Shown: positions 26,106 through 36,300 of the stretch, piece after piece
Layout of the letters: each line of letters begins with the position of its first letter
Position numbering within the stretch: the first letter of the stretch is position 1
Assembly (NCBI GenBank): GCA_903831935.1
Contig: CAIKZP010000110.1
Span: 1 to 36,579, forward strand
Reading direction: 5' to 3'
Length of the DNA stretch: 36,579 bases
Source of the DNA: an uncultured Bacteroidota bacterium
Lineage (GTDB): Bacteria > Bacteroidota > Bacteroidia > Chitinophagales > Chitinophagaceae
Translations under genes and position numbers: made by a program
Notes under the pieces: model-generated
Databases searched by the model: none
What the model was told of the DNA's origin: nothing
What the model saw: the letters and a program-made list of their open reading frames with translations, nothing else

Positions 26106-26697
26106 GAGCGGTAGTTAATTTTTGATTGATTTTTACAAACTGTACCCATAAGTAAAACACAACTGCATAGGTTATTATATTAAACAAGTAATGGTGTGCA
26201 AATTCAGTTAAATGAGGATATGCATTGTGCACCAAGGCTAAAGCGGTACACCTACTAATATTCAAAAGCACAATCAAAATAATTCCAATAATAGAATAAA
26301 TCGCCTTAAAATAAATTTTGCCAGGATATGCAATAATAAACCCAACAAATAGTACAAATAAACTCAATCCATTACAGCCATCGGCAATACCAATTAAACG
26401 TTTTGGACCCAAAAAAATCGTGGCTTTTTCATAAGATAGGGTAAAGCCTTCTACATATTCAGTAGTAGTAATCCCTTTGCAATATGCCTGATCTGTTCCT
26501 TTTATCCAACCAAAAAAACCAGCAGTGGCATTACCAGTAAACATCGATAAAGGCCTATCAATAATTCTATTAGGCATTAATATGAACAGATAAACAATTT
26601 CCCAAATAATAAAAATAGCTAGCGCCCGCTTTAAAAAGGTTTTAATTGGGGCAGGAATTTGTTGAATAGAGGTTTTAAAGGTTCTAAGTAATTCCAT
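26098..26697 (-). CDS. exosortase/archaeosortase-family transpeptidase
   Basis: 199 residues from the ATG at 26697 (MELLRTF). In-frame sequence extends to 26805 but the extra 36 residues are lysine-rich and unlike the family. Several TM segments are present. The catalytic triad of the family is seen: Cys108 in GIADGCNGLSL, Arg149 in LLNISRCTAL and His168 or His169 in AHHYLFN. Exosortases cut C-terminal sorting tails (PEP-CTERM and related) and attach the protein to a membrane or surface anchor. No protein in this window has such a tail, so the substrate is elsewhere. The subgroup (for example XrtF or XrtN types of Bacteroidota) cannot be assigned by eye. It is the first gene of a probable three-gene operon. 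Confidence 0.87.
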   Translation of the reverse strand: MELLRTFKTSIQQIPAPIKTFLKRALAIFIIWEIVYLFILMPNRIIDRPLSMFTGNATAGFFGWIKGTDQAYCKGITTTEYVEGFTLSYEKATIFLGPKRLIGIADGCNGLSLFVLFVGFIIAYPGKIYFKAIYSIIGIILIVLLNISRCTALALVHNAYPHLTEFAHHYLFNIITYAVVFYLWVQFVKINQKLTTAHA

Positions 26698-26768
26698 ATT
26701 TAAGTGTTGAATATTGCGAATGCTAAAATATATTAAATATTTTATATAATTAAATGTATCAAAACCAC

Positions 26769-26776
26769 TATTTTTG
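26769..26776 (+). promoter_or_regulatory. putative -7 promoter element for the response regulator
   Basis: TATTTTTG matches TAnnTTTG and lies 93 nt upstream of the ATG at 26870, in the 172-bp region shared with the divergent exosortase gene. No clear -33 TTTG is found at the expected distance, and the region is very AT-rich, so this is tentative. Confidence 0.3.
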
Positions 26777-26869
26777 TTTTTTAGCCCCTTTTTCTTTGTT
26801 GGCAATCATGTAATTGATTATAAATTACTGATTCTTATTATTCAAATTGATATTGGTAAAAATAATTTA

Positions 26870-27283
26870 ATGAGTGCATTCCATATACTTTTAGTTGAAG
26901 ACAACGAAGCAGATATTTTATTAACTACTGAATTATTGGTTCAAATAGGAATGAATCATTCTTTAAGCGTTGCTAGAGACGGAGTAGAAGCCATTGATTA
27001 TGTTTTAAAAAGAGGCAAATATTCCGAAGCAGTTACTCCAAATTTAATTTTGTTGGATATTAATTTACCAAAAGCAAGTGGCACTGAAGTACTCAGCAAT
27101 ATTAAAAAAGATGATAAATACAAAAAGATTCCGGTAATTATTTATACCTCTTCGTTCTTAGAAGCCGATAGAGTTTTTTGTGAGAGTTTAGGCGCCAATC
27201 TTTATCTCACTAAAGCCAATACTATGGCGGAGTTTTCAAAACGTATTGAAGACTTTAAAAACTTCCTTTCAATGATTTTATAA
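26870..27283 (+). CDS. stand-alone Rcp1-like response regulator
   Basis: 137 residues from the ATG at 26870 (MSAFHILLVEDNEAD). An upstream in-frame start at 26774 would add a hydrophobic, unrelated segment. It is a single receiver domain: acidic Glu10/Asp11, phospho-acceptor Asp63 in LLDINLP, Thr93 in IYTSS and Lys115 in LTKAN. The residue after the Lys is Ala instead of the usual Pro. The insert after Asp63 and the length match Rcp1-type regulators that partner with phytochrome-like or hybrid kinases. There is no output domain, and no kinase gene is nearby, so it is an orphan in this window. Confidence 0.9.
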   Translation: MSAFHILLVEDNEADILLTTELLVQIGMNHSLSVARDGVEAIDYVLKRGKYSEAVTPNLILLDINLPKASGTEVLSNIKKDDKYKKIPVIIYTSSFLEADRVFCESLGANLYLTKANTMAEFSKRIEDFKNFLSMIL

Positions 27284-27285
27284 TT

Positions 27286-27307
27286 TTGGCAATTATTTTT
27301 TTGCCAA
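27286..27307. terminator. hairpin between convergent genes (weak bidirectional terminator)
   Basis: TTGGCAA (27286-27292) and TTGCCAA (27301-27307) flank an 8-nt loop (TTATTTTT) that contains the stop codon of the GH51 gene (27293-27295). It lies 2 nt after the response-regulator stop. There is no T-run after the stem on either strand, so termination strength is uncertain. The arrangement repeats that at 24391-24426. Confidence 0.45.
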
Positions 27308-29287
27308 TATCTTAACCCTTATAATACTAAATGAGTAAGGGGCAATTGAGCAATTAATATTTTTTGTTCCAATTTCAATAGCCGATTCTTTAGGCGAAAT
27401 TAAAAACGGCTGTTCAAAACTATTGGTTTGTTGTAGATTATCATTTTGCAATTGTAGCACCTTACCTATACTAGCAAAAGACTTTAAGCCATTGAGCGAA
27501 ATAATAATTGATTTTTTAGCACTTGAAACATTCACCAATTTCACTATCAATTCTTGTGTTGCTTCATCAATACTAGCAGCAGCAAACAAACTATCTTGTC
27601 CTGAAACAACTGCATTGTTTTGTGTAATAGACAATTCTTTATTTCCTTTATTGGTAGCAAATAATTTTTGAACATAATAATCAGTAGTACCGTAAGATTG
27701 TAAATTATTCACCCAAATTAAATCGGGCGACCACTGCCATGCATCTATATGGGCAAATAATGGCGCATAAGAAGCCATTTGAACCACCGCAGCATTGCGC
27801 TCAAGACCTGTCATAAATGCCGCTTCACTCAAGGCTGTTAGCCATGTATTTTTATTGTTTACACTTACTGTTTTATCGCTTTGAGCAGCATACTCACCAG
27901 CAAATATTTTAGAACCATTTCTAGGATAATTATCATAACGATTGGCATTTTGTAAAAACCATTCTGGCTTACGATAATAGTGTTCGTCAATAAAGTCGGC
28001 GTTCATTTTACGAAGAGCCAAATTCAATGAGTCAAAACGAGCACCATCGGGGTCTGTACCTGAACTATTTACAATTTTAATTTGGGGATATTTATCCTTG
28101 ATTGCTTTTTGAAAAACAGCCAATCTTTCAATGTATTGCGGTCCCCAATTTTCATTGCCTACACCCAACATTTTTAAATTAAATGGCGCGGGATGACCTA
28201 TATCATTTCTAACCTTACCCCATTTAGTACTAATTTTTCCGTTCGCAAACTCAATCAAGTCTAATGCATCTTGAACAAAAGGATCTATTTGGTCTAGCGG
28301 TGCTAATTCAGCAGAATTAAATTGACAGGCCATGCCACAACTTAGTATGGGCAAGGGTTCTGCACCAATATCTTCTGCCAACTGAAAATATTCAAAAAAG
28401 CCTAATCCAAATGTTTGAAAATAATCTGGTGTAGGTCTATGCGCAAACTCAATATTCCAACGATTAATTTTCAGTTCTCTTTCTTCAATTGGCCCAATGG
28501 TTTTTTTCCATTGATAACGATTTGCTAAATCAAATCCCTCAACAATACATCCACCCGGAAAACGAATAAATCCTGGCTTCATATCGGCTAATAACTGAAT
28601 CATATCGGCACGCATACCACCTGGTCTATTCTTCCAAGTATCAGTAGGAAACAAAGAAATCATGTCTAGATCAATAGTGCCAGACCCTTCAAACCAAATG
28701 CGCAATTGTGCTTTTAATGCTGTTGCAGTAGCATTAAAACGAATAGCTTGTTTATGCCATTCAGCGCCTGTTTCAGTAGGAATAAGAATAGTAGATCCAA
28801 TAATTTCTTTTGCCGCATTAATGAGTTCTATATGCAGTTTTACACCAGTTTTTGGTTGACGATACTGTAAAGAAAAATCGTAGGCAAGCCCATTTTTAAT
28901 ACCCATCCCCCTAAAACCTTCATTGGTAATACTTAGGTTTCCTTTGGTTGCATTGTTTAATTTAATTTGTAAAAATCTAGGATTCGGCAAATTAACACCT
29001 TGCTTAGCTAGTACTGTAATTGCGCCTTCTTTAAAGGGCTGCTGGTCTAGCTTCCAGCCCATCAATGGCTTAATAAACTCAAAGGAGCGATTCTTAACAA
29101 GCTCGGCATAAATACCCCCATCGGCACCCATATTAATGTCTTCAAAAAAAATACCCCACATGGTTGGTTGAATATCTGCAATGGGTTTGTCTGTTTGAAT
29201 ACTTAGCACTGTTTTATTTTGTGCATTAGACACAAAACAAGAGACTATTAAAAAGCTTGTAAGCAGATGTTTAAAAAATCGCATCAT
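27293..29287 (-). CDS. secreted GH51 alpha-L-arabinofuranosidase
   Basis: 664 residues with a signal peptide (FFKHLLTSFLIVSCFVSNAQ). Start is at 29287; the adjacent ATG at 29284 is equally possible. Residues ~25-45 begin the domain with IQPTMWGIFFEDINMGADGG, diagnostic of GH51. A CBM4-like beta-sandwich insert covers ~110-215. The barrel follows: FIRFPGGC, then catalytic acid/base Glu379 in GVGNENWG and nucleophile Glu465 in IFAGEYAAQ. A C-terminal beta domain ends the protein. It releases terminal alpha-L-arabinofuranose from arabinan, arabinoxylan or arabinogalactan. Together with the GH127 enzyme at 15002-16966 it indicates arabinose-rich plant glycan use. No SusC/SusD pair is in the window. 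Confidence 0.93.
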   Translation of the reverse strand: MMRFFKHLLTSFLIVSCFVSNAQNKTVLSIQTDKPIADIQPTMWGIFFEDINMGADGGIYAELVKNRSFEFIKPLMGWKLDQQPFKEGAITVLAKQGVNLPNPRFLQIKLNNATKGNLSITNEGFRGMGIKNGLAYDFSLQYRQPKTGVKLHIELINAAKEIIGSTILIPTETGAEWHKQAIRFNATATALKAQLRIWFEGSGTIDLDMISLFPTDTWKNRPGGMRADMIQLLADMKPGFIRFPGGCIVEGFDLANRYQWKKTIGPIEERELKINRWNIEFAHRPTPDYFQTFGLGFFEYFQLAEDIGAEPLPILSCGMACQFNSAELAPLDQIDPFVQDALDLIEFANGKISTKWGKVRNDIGHPAPFNLKMLGVGNENWGPQYIERLAVFQKAIKDKYPQIKIVNSSGTDPDGARFDSLNLALRKMNADFIDEHYYRKPEWFLQNANRYDNYPRNGSKIFAGEYAAQSDKTVSVNNKNTWLTALSEAAFMTGLERNAAVVQMASYAPLFAHIDAWQWSPDLIWVNNLQSYGTTDYYVQKLFATNKGNKELSITQNNAVVSGQDSLFAAASIDEATQELIVKLVNVSSAKKSIIISLNGLKSFASIGKVLQLQNDNLQQTNSFEQPFLISPKESAIEIGTKNINCSIAPYSFSIIRVKILAKK

Positions 29288-29320
29288 GCAATTTAGTTGA
29301 ACCCTAATGATTGAAAAAAA

Positions 29321-30346
29321 TTAAAATGGAGAATGATACCTTCCTGGCTTTAAACTATTATTTGAATAAAAACTTCTATACATAAAAGACAATTCAAAAG
29401 ACTTTGCAGTAACTGATCCACTTTTTACAGACGATACATTTACATCGTACGAAAATCCAAATTGAAAATCATTAAAAGAATAGCCTACATAAGGAATAAC
29501 AGCATCTCCTAATTTGTAAAACAGTCCAACATTAATCATTCTTAATTGGTCTGAATTAAAATCATTTGAATTATGCACTAAGCCCAAGCTAGATCCAAAA
29601 GCAGTATTGCTTGTACCGTTTTGAATCATATGAACTGCACTAAAATTTAAATTCACATTTTCATTTATAGCAGTACCAAAATCGGCATGGATATCATATC
29701 TAGGACTTATGTATTGCGTTTTATCGTCTAGAATACTTCTATTTGATTTTACAAATCGATAGCCTGCAATTCCCATATTAAAAAAAGAATTTTCAGCATC
29801 ATAGGTATACATGATACCTGCACAAGCAGACGAAAAAGAAGTGGCATTTGATAAAGACGGTTCTCCTGCAGGCAAAGCCCTATCAAAACCAATACTAGAT
29901 AACTGTTGGTCGAAACTTAATTGAGAAAAATCAATGCGTGTATTATTATTAATATATCCTAATCCAACTGCCAAACCATTGCCCCTATTGTCTAAGGATA
30001 AATGATAAGATGTATTCAAATTAAAATAGGTACTCTTAAATACTCCATCCATTGCTTTTTCGGCAATCACCATCCCTCCAATTCCTAAATAATTTTCGTC
30101 GTCGAATTTTTTTAATTTCCCATCAATTGAAAGGCTTTGAGTAATATAAGAAGATCCAACTCCTACCCACTGCGTTCGAATATTAGACATGGCTCTCCAA
30201 GCCGATTCACCGTCGCTAGTTAGTGCAGGATTGATGGACATTGGAGAAGCAATAAATTGAGAAAAGTTAGGATCCTGTGCAAAAACAGCACTGGCGCAAA
30301 GCATTAAGCTAAAAAAGCTGATATATGTTTTATTCCAAAATTTCAT
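29321..30346 (-). CDS. PorP/SprF-family type IX secretion outer-membrane protein
   Basis: 341 residues, signal peptide ending ASAVFAQ. It opens with DPNFSQFIASPMSINPALTS, the hallmark of the PorP/SprF family, followed by beta-strand-rich sequence (SIDGKLKKFDDENYLGIGGM; GLAVGLGYINNNTRI; YVGYSFNDFQFGFSYDV), fitting an outer-membrane barrel. PorP/SprF proteins escort or anchor type IX secretion clients carrying CHU_C-type (type B) signals. The stop of the giant adhesin gene lies one base upstream of this gene's start, so it is probably its dedicated partner, as SprF is for SprB. Confidence 0.92.
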   Translation of the reverse strand: MKFWNKTYISFFSLMLCASAVFAQDPNFSQFIASPMSINPALTSDGESAWRAMSNIRTQWVGVGSSYITQSLSIDGKLKKFDDENYLGIGGMVIAEKAMDGVFKSTYFNLNTSYHLSLDNRGNGLAVGLGYINNNTRIDFSQLSFDQQLSSIGFDRALPAGEPSLSNATSFSSACAGIMYTYDAENSFFNMGIAGYRFVKSNRSILDDKTQYISPRYDIHADFGTAINENVNLNFSAVHMIQNGTSNTAFGSSLGLVHNSNDFNSDQLRMINVGLFYKLGDAVIPYVGYSFNDFQFGFSYDVNVSSVKSGSVTAKSFELSFMYRSFYSNNSLKPGRYHSPF

Positions 30347-30347
30347 A

Positions 30348-33300
30348 CTATCTAATTAAAAGTACATTGCCTGTTTTTTGAACAATATTGCCGTTATTAT
30401 CTATCCCCTCTGCAATCCACATATACGCATCCATTGGTTGTTTTTCTCCATAACTAATGCCATTCCAACCATCAGTAGAATTTTTGGTTTCAAACATTAG
30501 TTTGCCAAACTTATTTACAATTTTTAAATACGTTAACGATTTCATTCCTGCTAAATAAGGATACAATACATCGTTTACCCCATCTCCGTTAGGCGAAAAT
30601 GATTTAGGAATAAATATATTTACAATAGCAGAGTCAAACACTTTAACACTAATGGTATCAACAGTTACACAACCATCTGAAGCTGTCATTGAAATAAAAT
30701 AATTTTGACTTTTATTATAATTAAAAATAGGGTTGTTAACATTTAAAAAATCAAGTCCCCAGGTTGGCTGCCAACTATACTTATATTTTCTTGCTTCAAA
30801 TACACGTGCATTTAAAACTGTTTGCTTCCCTGCATTTGTAGATACTGTTGGCAACTTAACTGGCTGTATTGGAAATGATATATTTATTAAACTATCTTTT
30901 GAAATAGAATAAGTACAAGTAGGTATGGTTGCAGTCAAAGAAATTTTCTTTAACCCTGGCTTTTTAAAATTGGTAAGCGCATTATAATTATTAGAAGAAT
31001 CTTCTCCATTAAAATTCCATTTCCATTTAATATTCCGAATAGAAGAAGTGTCGGAATTATTTAAAAATTGTTTCATAGTATTAATACAATTGATGGAATC
31101 ATTTGTAAAATATATTCCGAAATTTTTTAGGTCAACCATTTTAATTTTATTCACCGTCATATTACTACATCCATAATCATCGGTTACTTTAGCCGAATAA
31201 AATCCTTGGTTATAGGCATTAAAATTAACGCTAGTAGCATTTAACAAAATTGAATCATTAAAATACCATTGATAAGATTTTGCCAAAGGACTAATAACCA
31301 TTGGCTGAAATTGCGCTAAACAAATTAACTGCCCATTTGGTGCATATATTGTATCGCTTGGTAATTTCCTTAATACTTGTGTAATACTTGCTAGTGTTGG
31401 AATTGCTTTAGTTGTATCTCTACTACAAAACGCATCATTGACATGTTTAATTGAATAAATATAATTGGCAGTATTAGGTAAACTTGGTTGAACAAAAAAA
31501 GAATTTGCGTTTGTAAACCCACTGACTTGTGTGAGTAGATTGTCTTTGTTGTCAATATAACTGATGGACCAAGGACCAGTTCCTGTGAAACTCAAATTTA
31601 TGGTATCCAATGCGTTTGAACAAACTGTACCAGCACCAGTTATTTTTACAATCGGCGTAGGATTTACAATTGCTTTTAACTGAAATGGCTTTCCTATACA
31701 ACCATTCGTACTAGTAGTTATTAAATAATTTGCATTTACAATACTATTGCCTGAATTCAATAAAATTTGGGTAATACTTGATTGAAATAAGGTATCGTTT
31801 GTAGTGTATCCCGATAAGGCAAAAGAAGGATTGAAATCACTAAAAACCCAACGATACATAGTATTTGTTGGCGTTCCCTTTGGCGTAACAATCATTTTTA
31901 GTCCATTACAAGTATTTACAACTTGATCACCAATTAAGGATATTGGCTTTACGGTTACTGTAACATTAAAAGGCTGCAAACTACAAGTTGCATTAAATGG
32001 CTTTATTGTATAAATAGCATTTGCATTACTTAAACTCAAATTATTAAGCGAATCAATAATAGCAGATTGTGCCGTGCTTTTTGCAGTAAAACTCGTTAAT
32101 GAATTATTGGGTACAATACTAGGATTAGCCCAGGTATACGTTGTTCTTAAAGGTTCTAAATCAGTTGGCAAAGTAAATGTTGTTCCGCTACAAATAGTAA
32201 TTTTTTGGTCTGGAACAATTGGAGCAGGATTAATGGTAAAGGTTACAGATTGTGTACTATCTGTACAACCATTAAAAGTTGTTTTGAATTTATAATTAAC
32301 CACTACCGGATTAATTGTTGAGTCAACCAATGTTTCGTTGATTATATATGAACCCTTAGAAGGTTTATTACTAATTCCTACAATACTATCTCTGGCCCAA
32401 GAAAATATTGTTCCTGGCGTTTTACTTGTGGGAATATAATTGAATGGTGTACTACTACAAATTGCCGGTAATGAACTTGGGCTGCTCAATACAGGAATTG
32501 GATTTACAACTACCGACAATTTAAAAGGGTTACCCAAACAACCGCCCGTTGTTGCACCAGGAATAATTGGTCTTACATTATAAGTAGCAATACTAGGCGT
32601 GTCTGATAAATTTGTAATAGTACCTGTTATGCCATTGATAGGTATTATATTGTTTTCAATTCCTCCTGTAAGTCCATTTGCCAAAGTTGGCGCTGTCCAT
32701 AAAAACTCAGCATTCACAACATTAGAAGGAACAATTTTAAAATTTGTACCACTACAAACAGGACTAGTCATGTCCGATATACTTAGTACTGGATTTACAA
32801 TTTCATATACTGTTTGTTGATTGGTACAACCATTAGCCGTTAAGGTATATACATAAGGAACCTGTACCAGATTTAAAGTAGCGTTGTGCAACATCTCACT
32901 CACACTATTATCGCCACTTGTGAGTGGTTCTGTAATTCCTGCAACATAACTTCTAGACCAACTAAATGTGGCGTCTCTTGTACTACTAACAGGCGTATAA
33001 TTAAATGTATTTCCTGAACAAATTGCAGTTGGTCTTAGTGAACTTCCCAATGCTGGCTTAGGATTAATAGTTACTGAAACCACTTGTGTTTTTAAATTAA
33101 CGCATCCATTATACATTAATGAAAACCGATATTTTACTAGTAGCGGATCTCCTATGGTATCATTCAATATTTCATTAATGTCTGAATAACCAGAGCCTGT
33201 TTGATTTTGTAAACCAGGCATACTATCTCTTACCCAAGAAAATGCCGTTCCCGGAAAATTACTAATAGGGGTATAATTAAAAGTACTGCCACTGCACAGA

Positions 33301-36300
33301 GCAGGCAATGATAAAGGGCTAGTTAATGTGGCAGAATTTGCTTTTACCAATACCTTTACTACAAAAGCATTTCCTTGACAACCATTGGCCACAGGTGTTA
33401 CAGAGTAATAAGCGTTTCCAGAAGATGTATCGCTATTAATATTTCTTAAAGTCTGCGAAACATTTGCTTGTAGAACTGGTTGTGCAGAACCACCTGTAAT
33501 ACCGTTCGAATAAGTTGGATCATCCCAATAATACAATGAGCCTAACGGTAGATTTTTTGGCATTTTTACAGAAAATGCATTCCCACTACAAACCGTTGAA
33601 CTAAGTGTATCAGTAATATATGGTGATGCTTTTACTGTAACAATAATTGAAAATGGTTTTCCAACACAATCACCATATCTGGGCGTTACTTTATATGTAG
33701 CCATCACATCAATTGAATTTGTTGTGTTGGTTAATACTTGACTAAAACTTGGTAGCGGTGTTGATTGTGATTGTCCTCCAAGAACTGCATTTTGAATATT
33801 AAAAACAGGTGAGTCCCAAGTATATGATGTAATAAAAGGCAATGGAGATGGGTTCATTGCAAAAGGATATCCTGGACAAATAATTGTGTCTTTGTTAGAA
33901 AAATTAGGCGTAGGATTTATAATTGCAATAAAGGTAAATGGCTTACCAGTACAGCCAAGTGCTATAGGGGTAACCGTATATGTAGCTTGTGCAATATTAT
34001 TAGTAGTATCAATTAATGATTGAGTTATACTTTGTGCAGGGGAACTATTTGCAGAAGCACCAAGAATAGAATTGAGTGGACTAACTGCTGGTAAACTCCA
34101 AGTATATAAAGTTGAAATATTTGTTAAATTACTAGTAGGAGATGAAGAAAATGGCGACTCGCTACAGGCAATTTTAGAGGCCGTAGAAACACTAGGCAAA
34201 GGCCTAACAGTTACCAATAAATTAAATGGACTACCAATACAATTGCCGCTTTTTGGCGTGATGGTATAAGTGGCAATTCCACCAGAATCAACCCCACTAT
34301 ACGTCATGTTTCCAGAGATAGTTGAATCGCCTAATACATAATTATTTTGATTACCATTCACCACAAAAACACCTGTTGTATTTGACGGCGTATTCCATGT
34401 GTAGGTGGTATTTAGAGGAACATTAATAGGGCTAGAAATAAAATTCGAACCACTACAAGCAACAATTTTTTGCGTACTAATATTAGCAACAGGATTTACA
34501 CTGGTGATTATTGTAAATGGCTTACCAGGGCAGTTTTGAGGTGTATTTGGAATTATAGTAAAATTGGCAATTGATGAAGTAGTTTTTAAATTATTAAGTA
34601 ATGGCGCAAAAGTTGCTTGATTGGTTTGTGCAGTAATTCCAGTACCAGAAAGCGAATTGGATGGCGTAACTTGAGGAGCTGTCCAAGAAAAAGTTACACC
34701 TGCTGGTAAATTGGGTAATGAACTAAATGATGGCGGCGTTCCACTACAAACTACAAGCGTGTCTTTATAGCTTAGTACAGGAACCGGATTTACGGTTACT
34801 ACTAAATCGAAAGGCAAAGAAACACAACTACCGGCTCTAGCAAATACATTGTAAGTAGCTGTTTGAGGTAGTATAGATTTATTAATTAATGTTTGACTAA
34901 TTGGTGGATCAAAATAATCTTGAACAGGTGCTTGTGTTAAACCAGATCCGCCAGACAAACTAGTATCACTGTATTGTGGCATAGTCCAAGTATATTGTGT
35001 TGTTGAAGGCACAATATTACTACCACCAGTTACTGGGCTACTTTTAAAAGTTGTTCCGCTACAGGTAGTTAAATTAACCGGCGTGGCAATACTAGGTCTA
35101 GGATTTACTGTTACAAAAACTTGAAAAGTTGGCCCTGTACAAACAAAGCCTGTATACTGTATATTAGGAGAAATATTGTAAACAGTGTTTACAGCACTTG
35201 CAGTTGTATTAGTAAGCGTTTGATTAAAGTTGGTAATTTTTGCTGCAATAGCAACAGCAGTCCCACCCGTTAAACCAGTTGTTGCAGGATTAGCCCAAGT
35301 AAACACACTACCTGTTAATTGTGTTTTTGGTGTGAAAGAAATTGGGTTACCGCTACACAAAGTATCATATCTTATAGCATCTGAAATTAATGGTGTAGGG
35401 CTAATTGAATAGGTAAGTGTTTGGGTACTTGAACAACCATTTTGTGCCAACATATTCACAATGTAAGGCACACTCACAGAAGCTGTTGTGGTGTTAATTA
35501 AATTATCATTGATTAAATTAGAAGTTCCTGAAGTGGCAGCGGTACCAAGGGTTGCAGCCCTACTCCAAGTCCAGCCATCTTGATTAACCGTGATAGAAGA
35601 TGTTGCTGTAAAGTTGATATTATTTCCACAACCAATGGATATTGGATTCCATGTTGAAACAGTATTGCTAATAGTGGGAGTGGGTAATACAGAAACAACC
35701 AAAGTGTAAGTAGTGCCTGAGTTGTCAGTTATATTATAAGTAACTGTTCCTATTGTTGTTCCTGATAAAGTTAGTTTTTGATTAATTGCAGGAAGTAATG
35801 TTGAACTAGGTACAGCACCTGTAACAGTTGAAGAAACGGTTCCTAGCGTCCATTTAAAAGTTTTTCCGGTTCCGGATATACCTAATACAGTTGATAGATC
35901 ATTGGTAGTTCCACTACAAAAGCTATTGGCAATATTAGGATTTACGTTAATAAAAACTTGAAATGTTGGCCCTGTACAAGTAACACTTCCATACTGAAAA
36001 TTTGGAGAAATATTATAAACAGTGTTTACAGGATTTGTAGTTGTATTAGTAAGGGTTTGATTGAAGTTGCTACTTTTTGCTGCAATTAAAGCTGAAGTTC
36101 CGCCAGTTAAACCAGTTGTTAAAGGATTAGCCCAAGTAAACACACTACCTGTTAATTGTGTTTTAGGAGTAAAAGAAATTGGATTACCGCTACTTAAAGT
36201 ATCGTACCTAGTAGCATCAGAAATTAATGGGGTAGGATAAATAGTATAAGTAAGTGTTTGAGTACTCGTACAACCACCATTTTGCGCCACCATATTAACT

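Noticed and set aside
15002-29287. GH127 and GH51 as one polysaccharide utilisation locus
   Set aside because: They are 10 kb apart, on opposite strands, and no SusC/SusD pair or sensor lies between them; a functional link is possible but not a locus.
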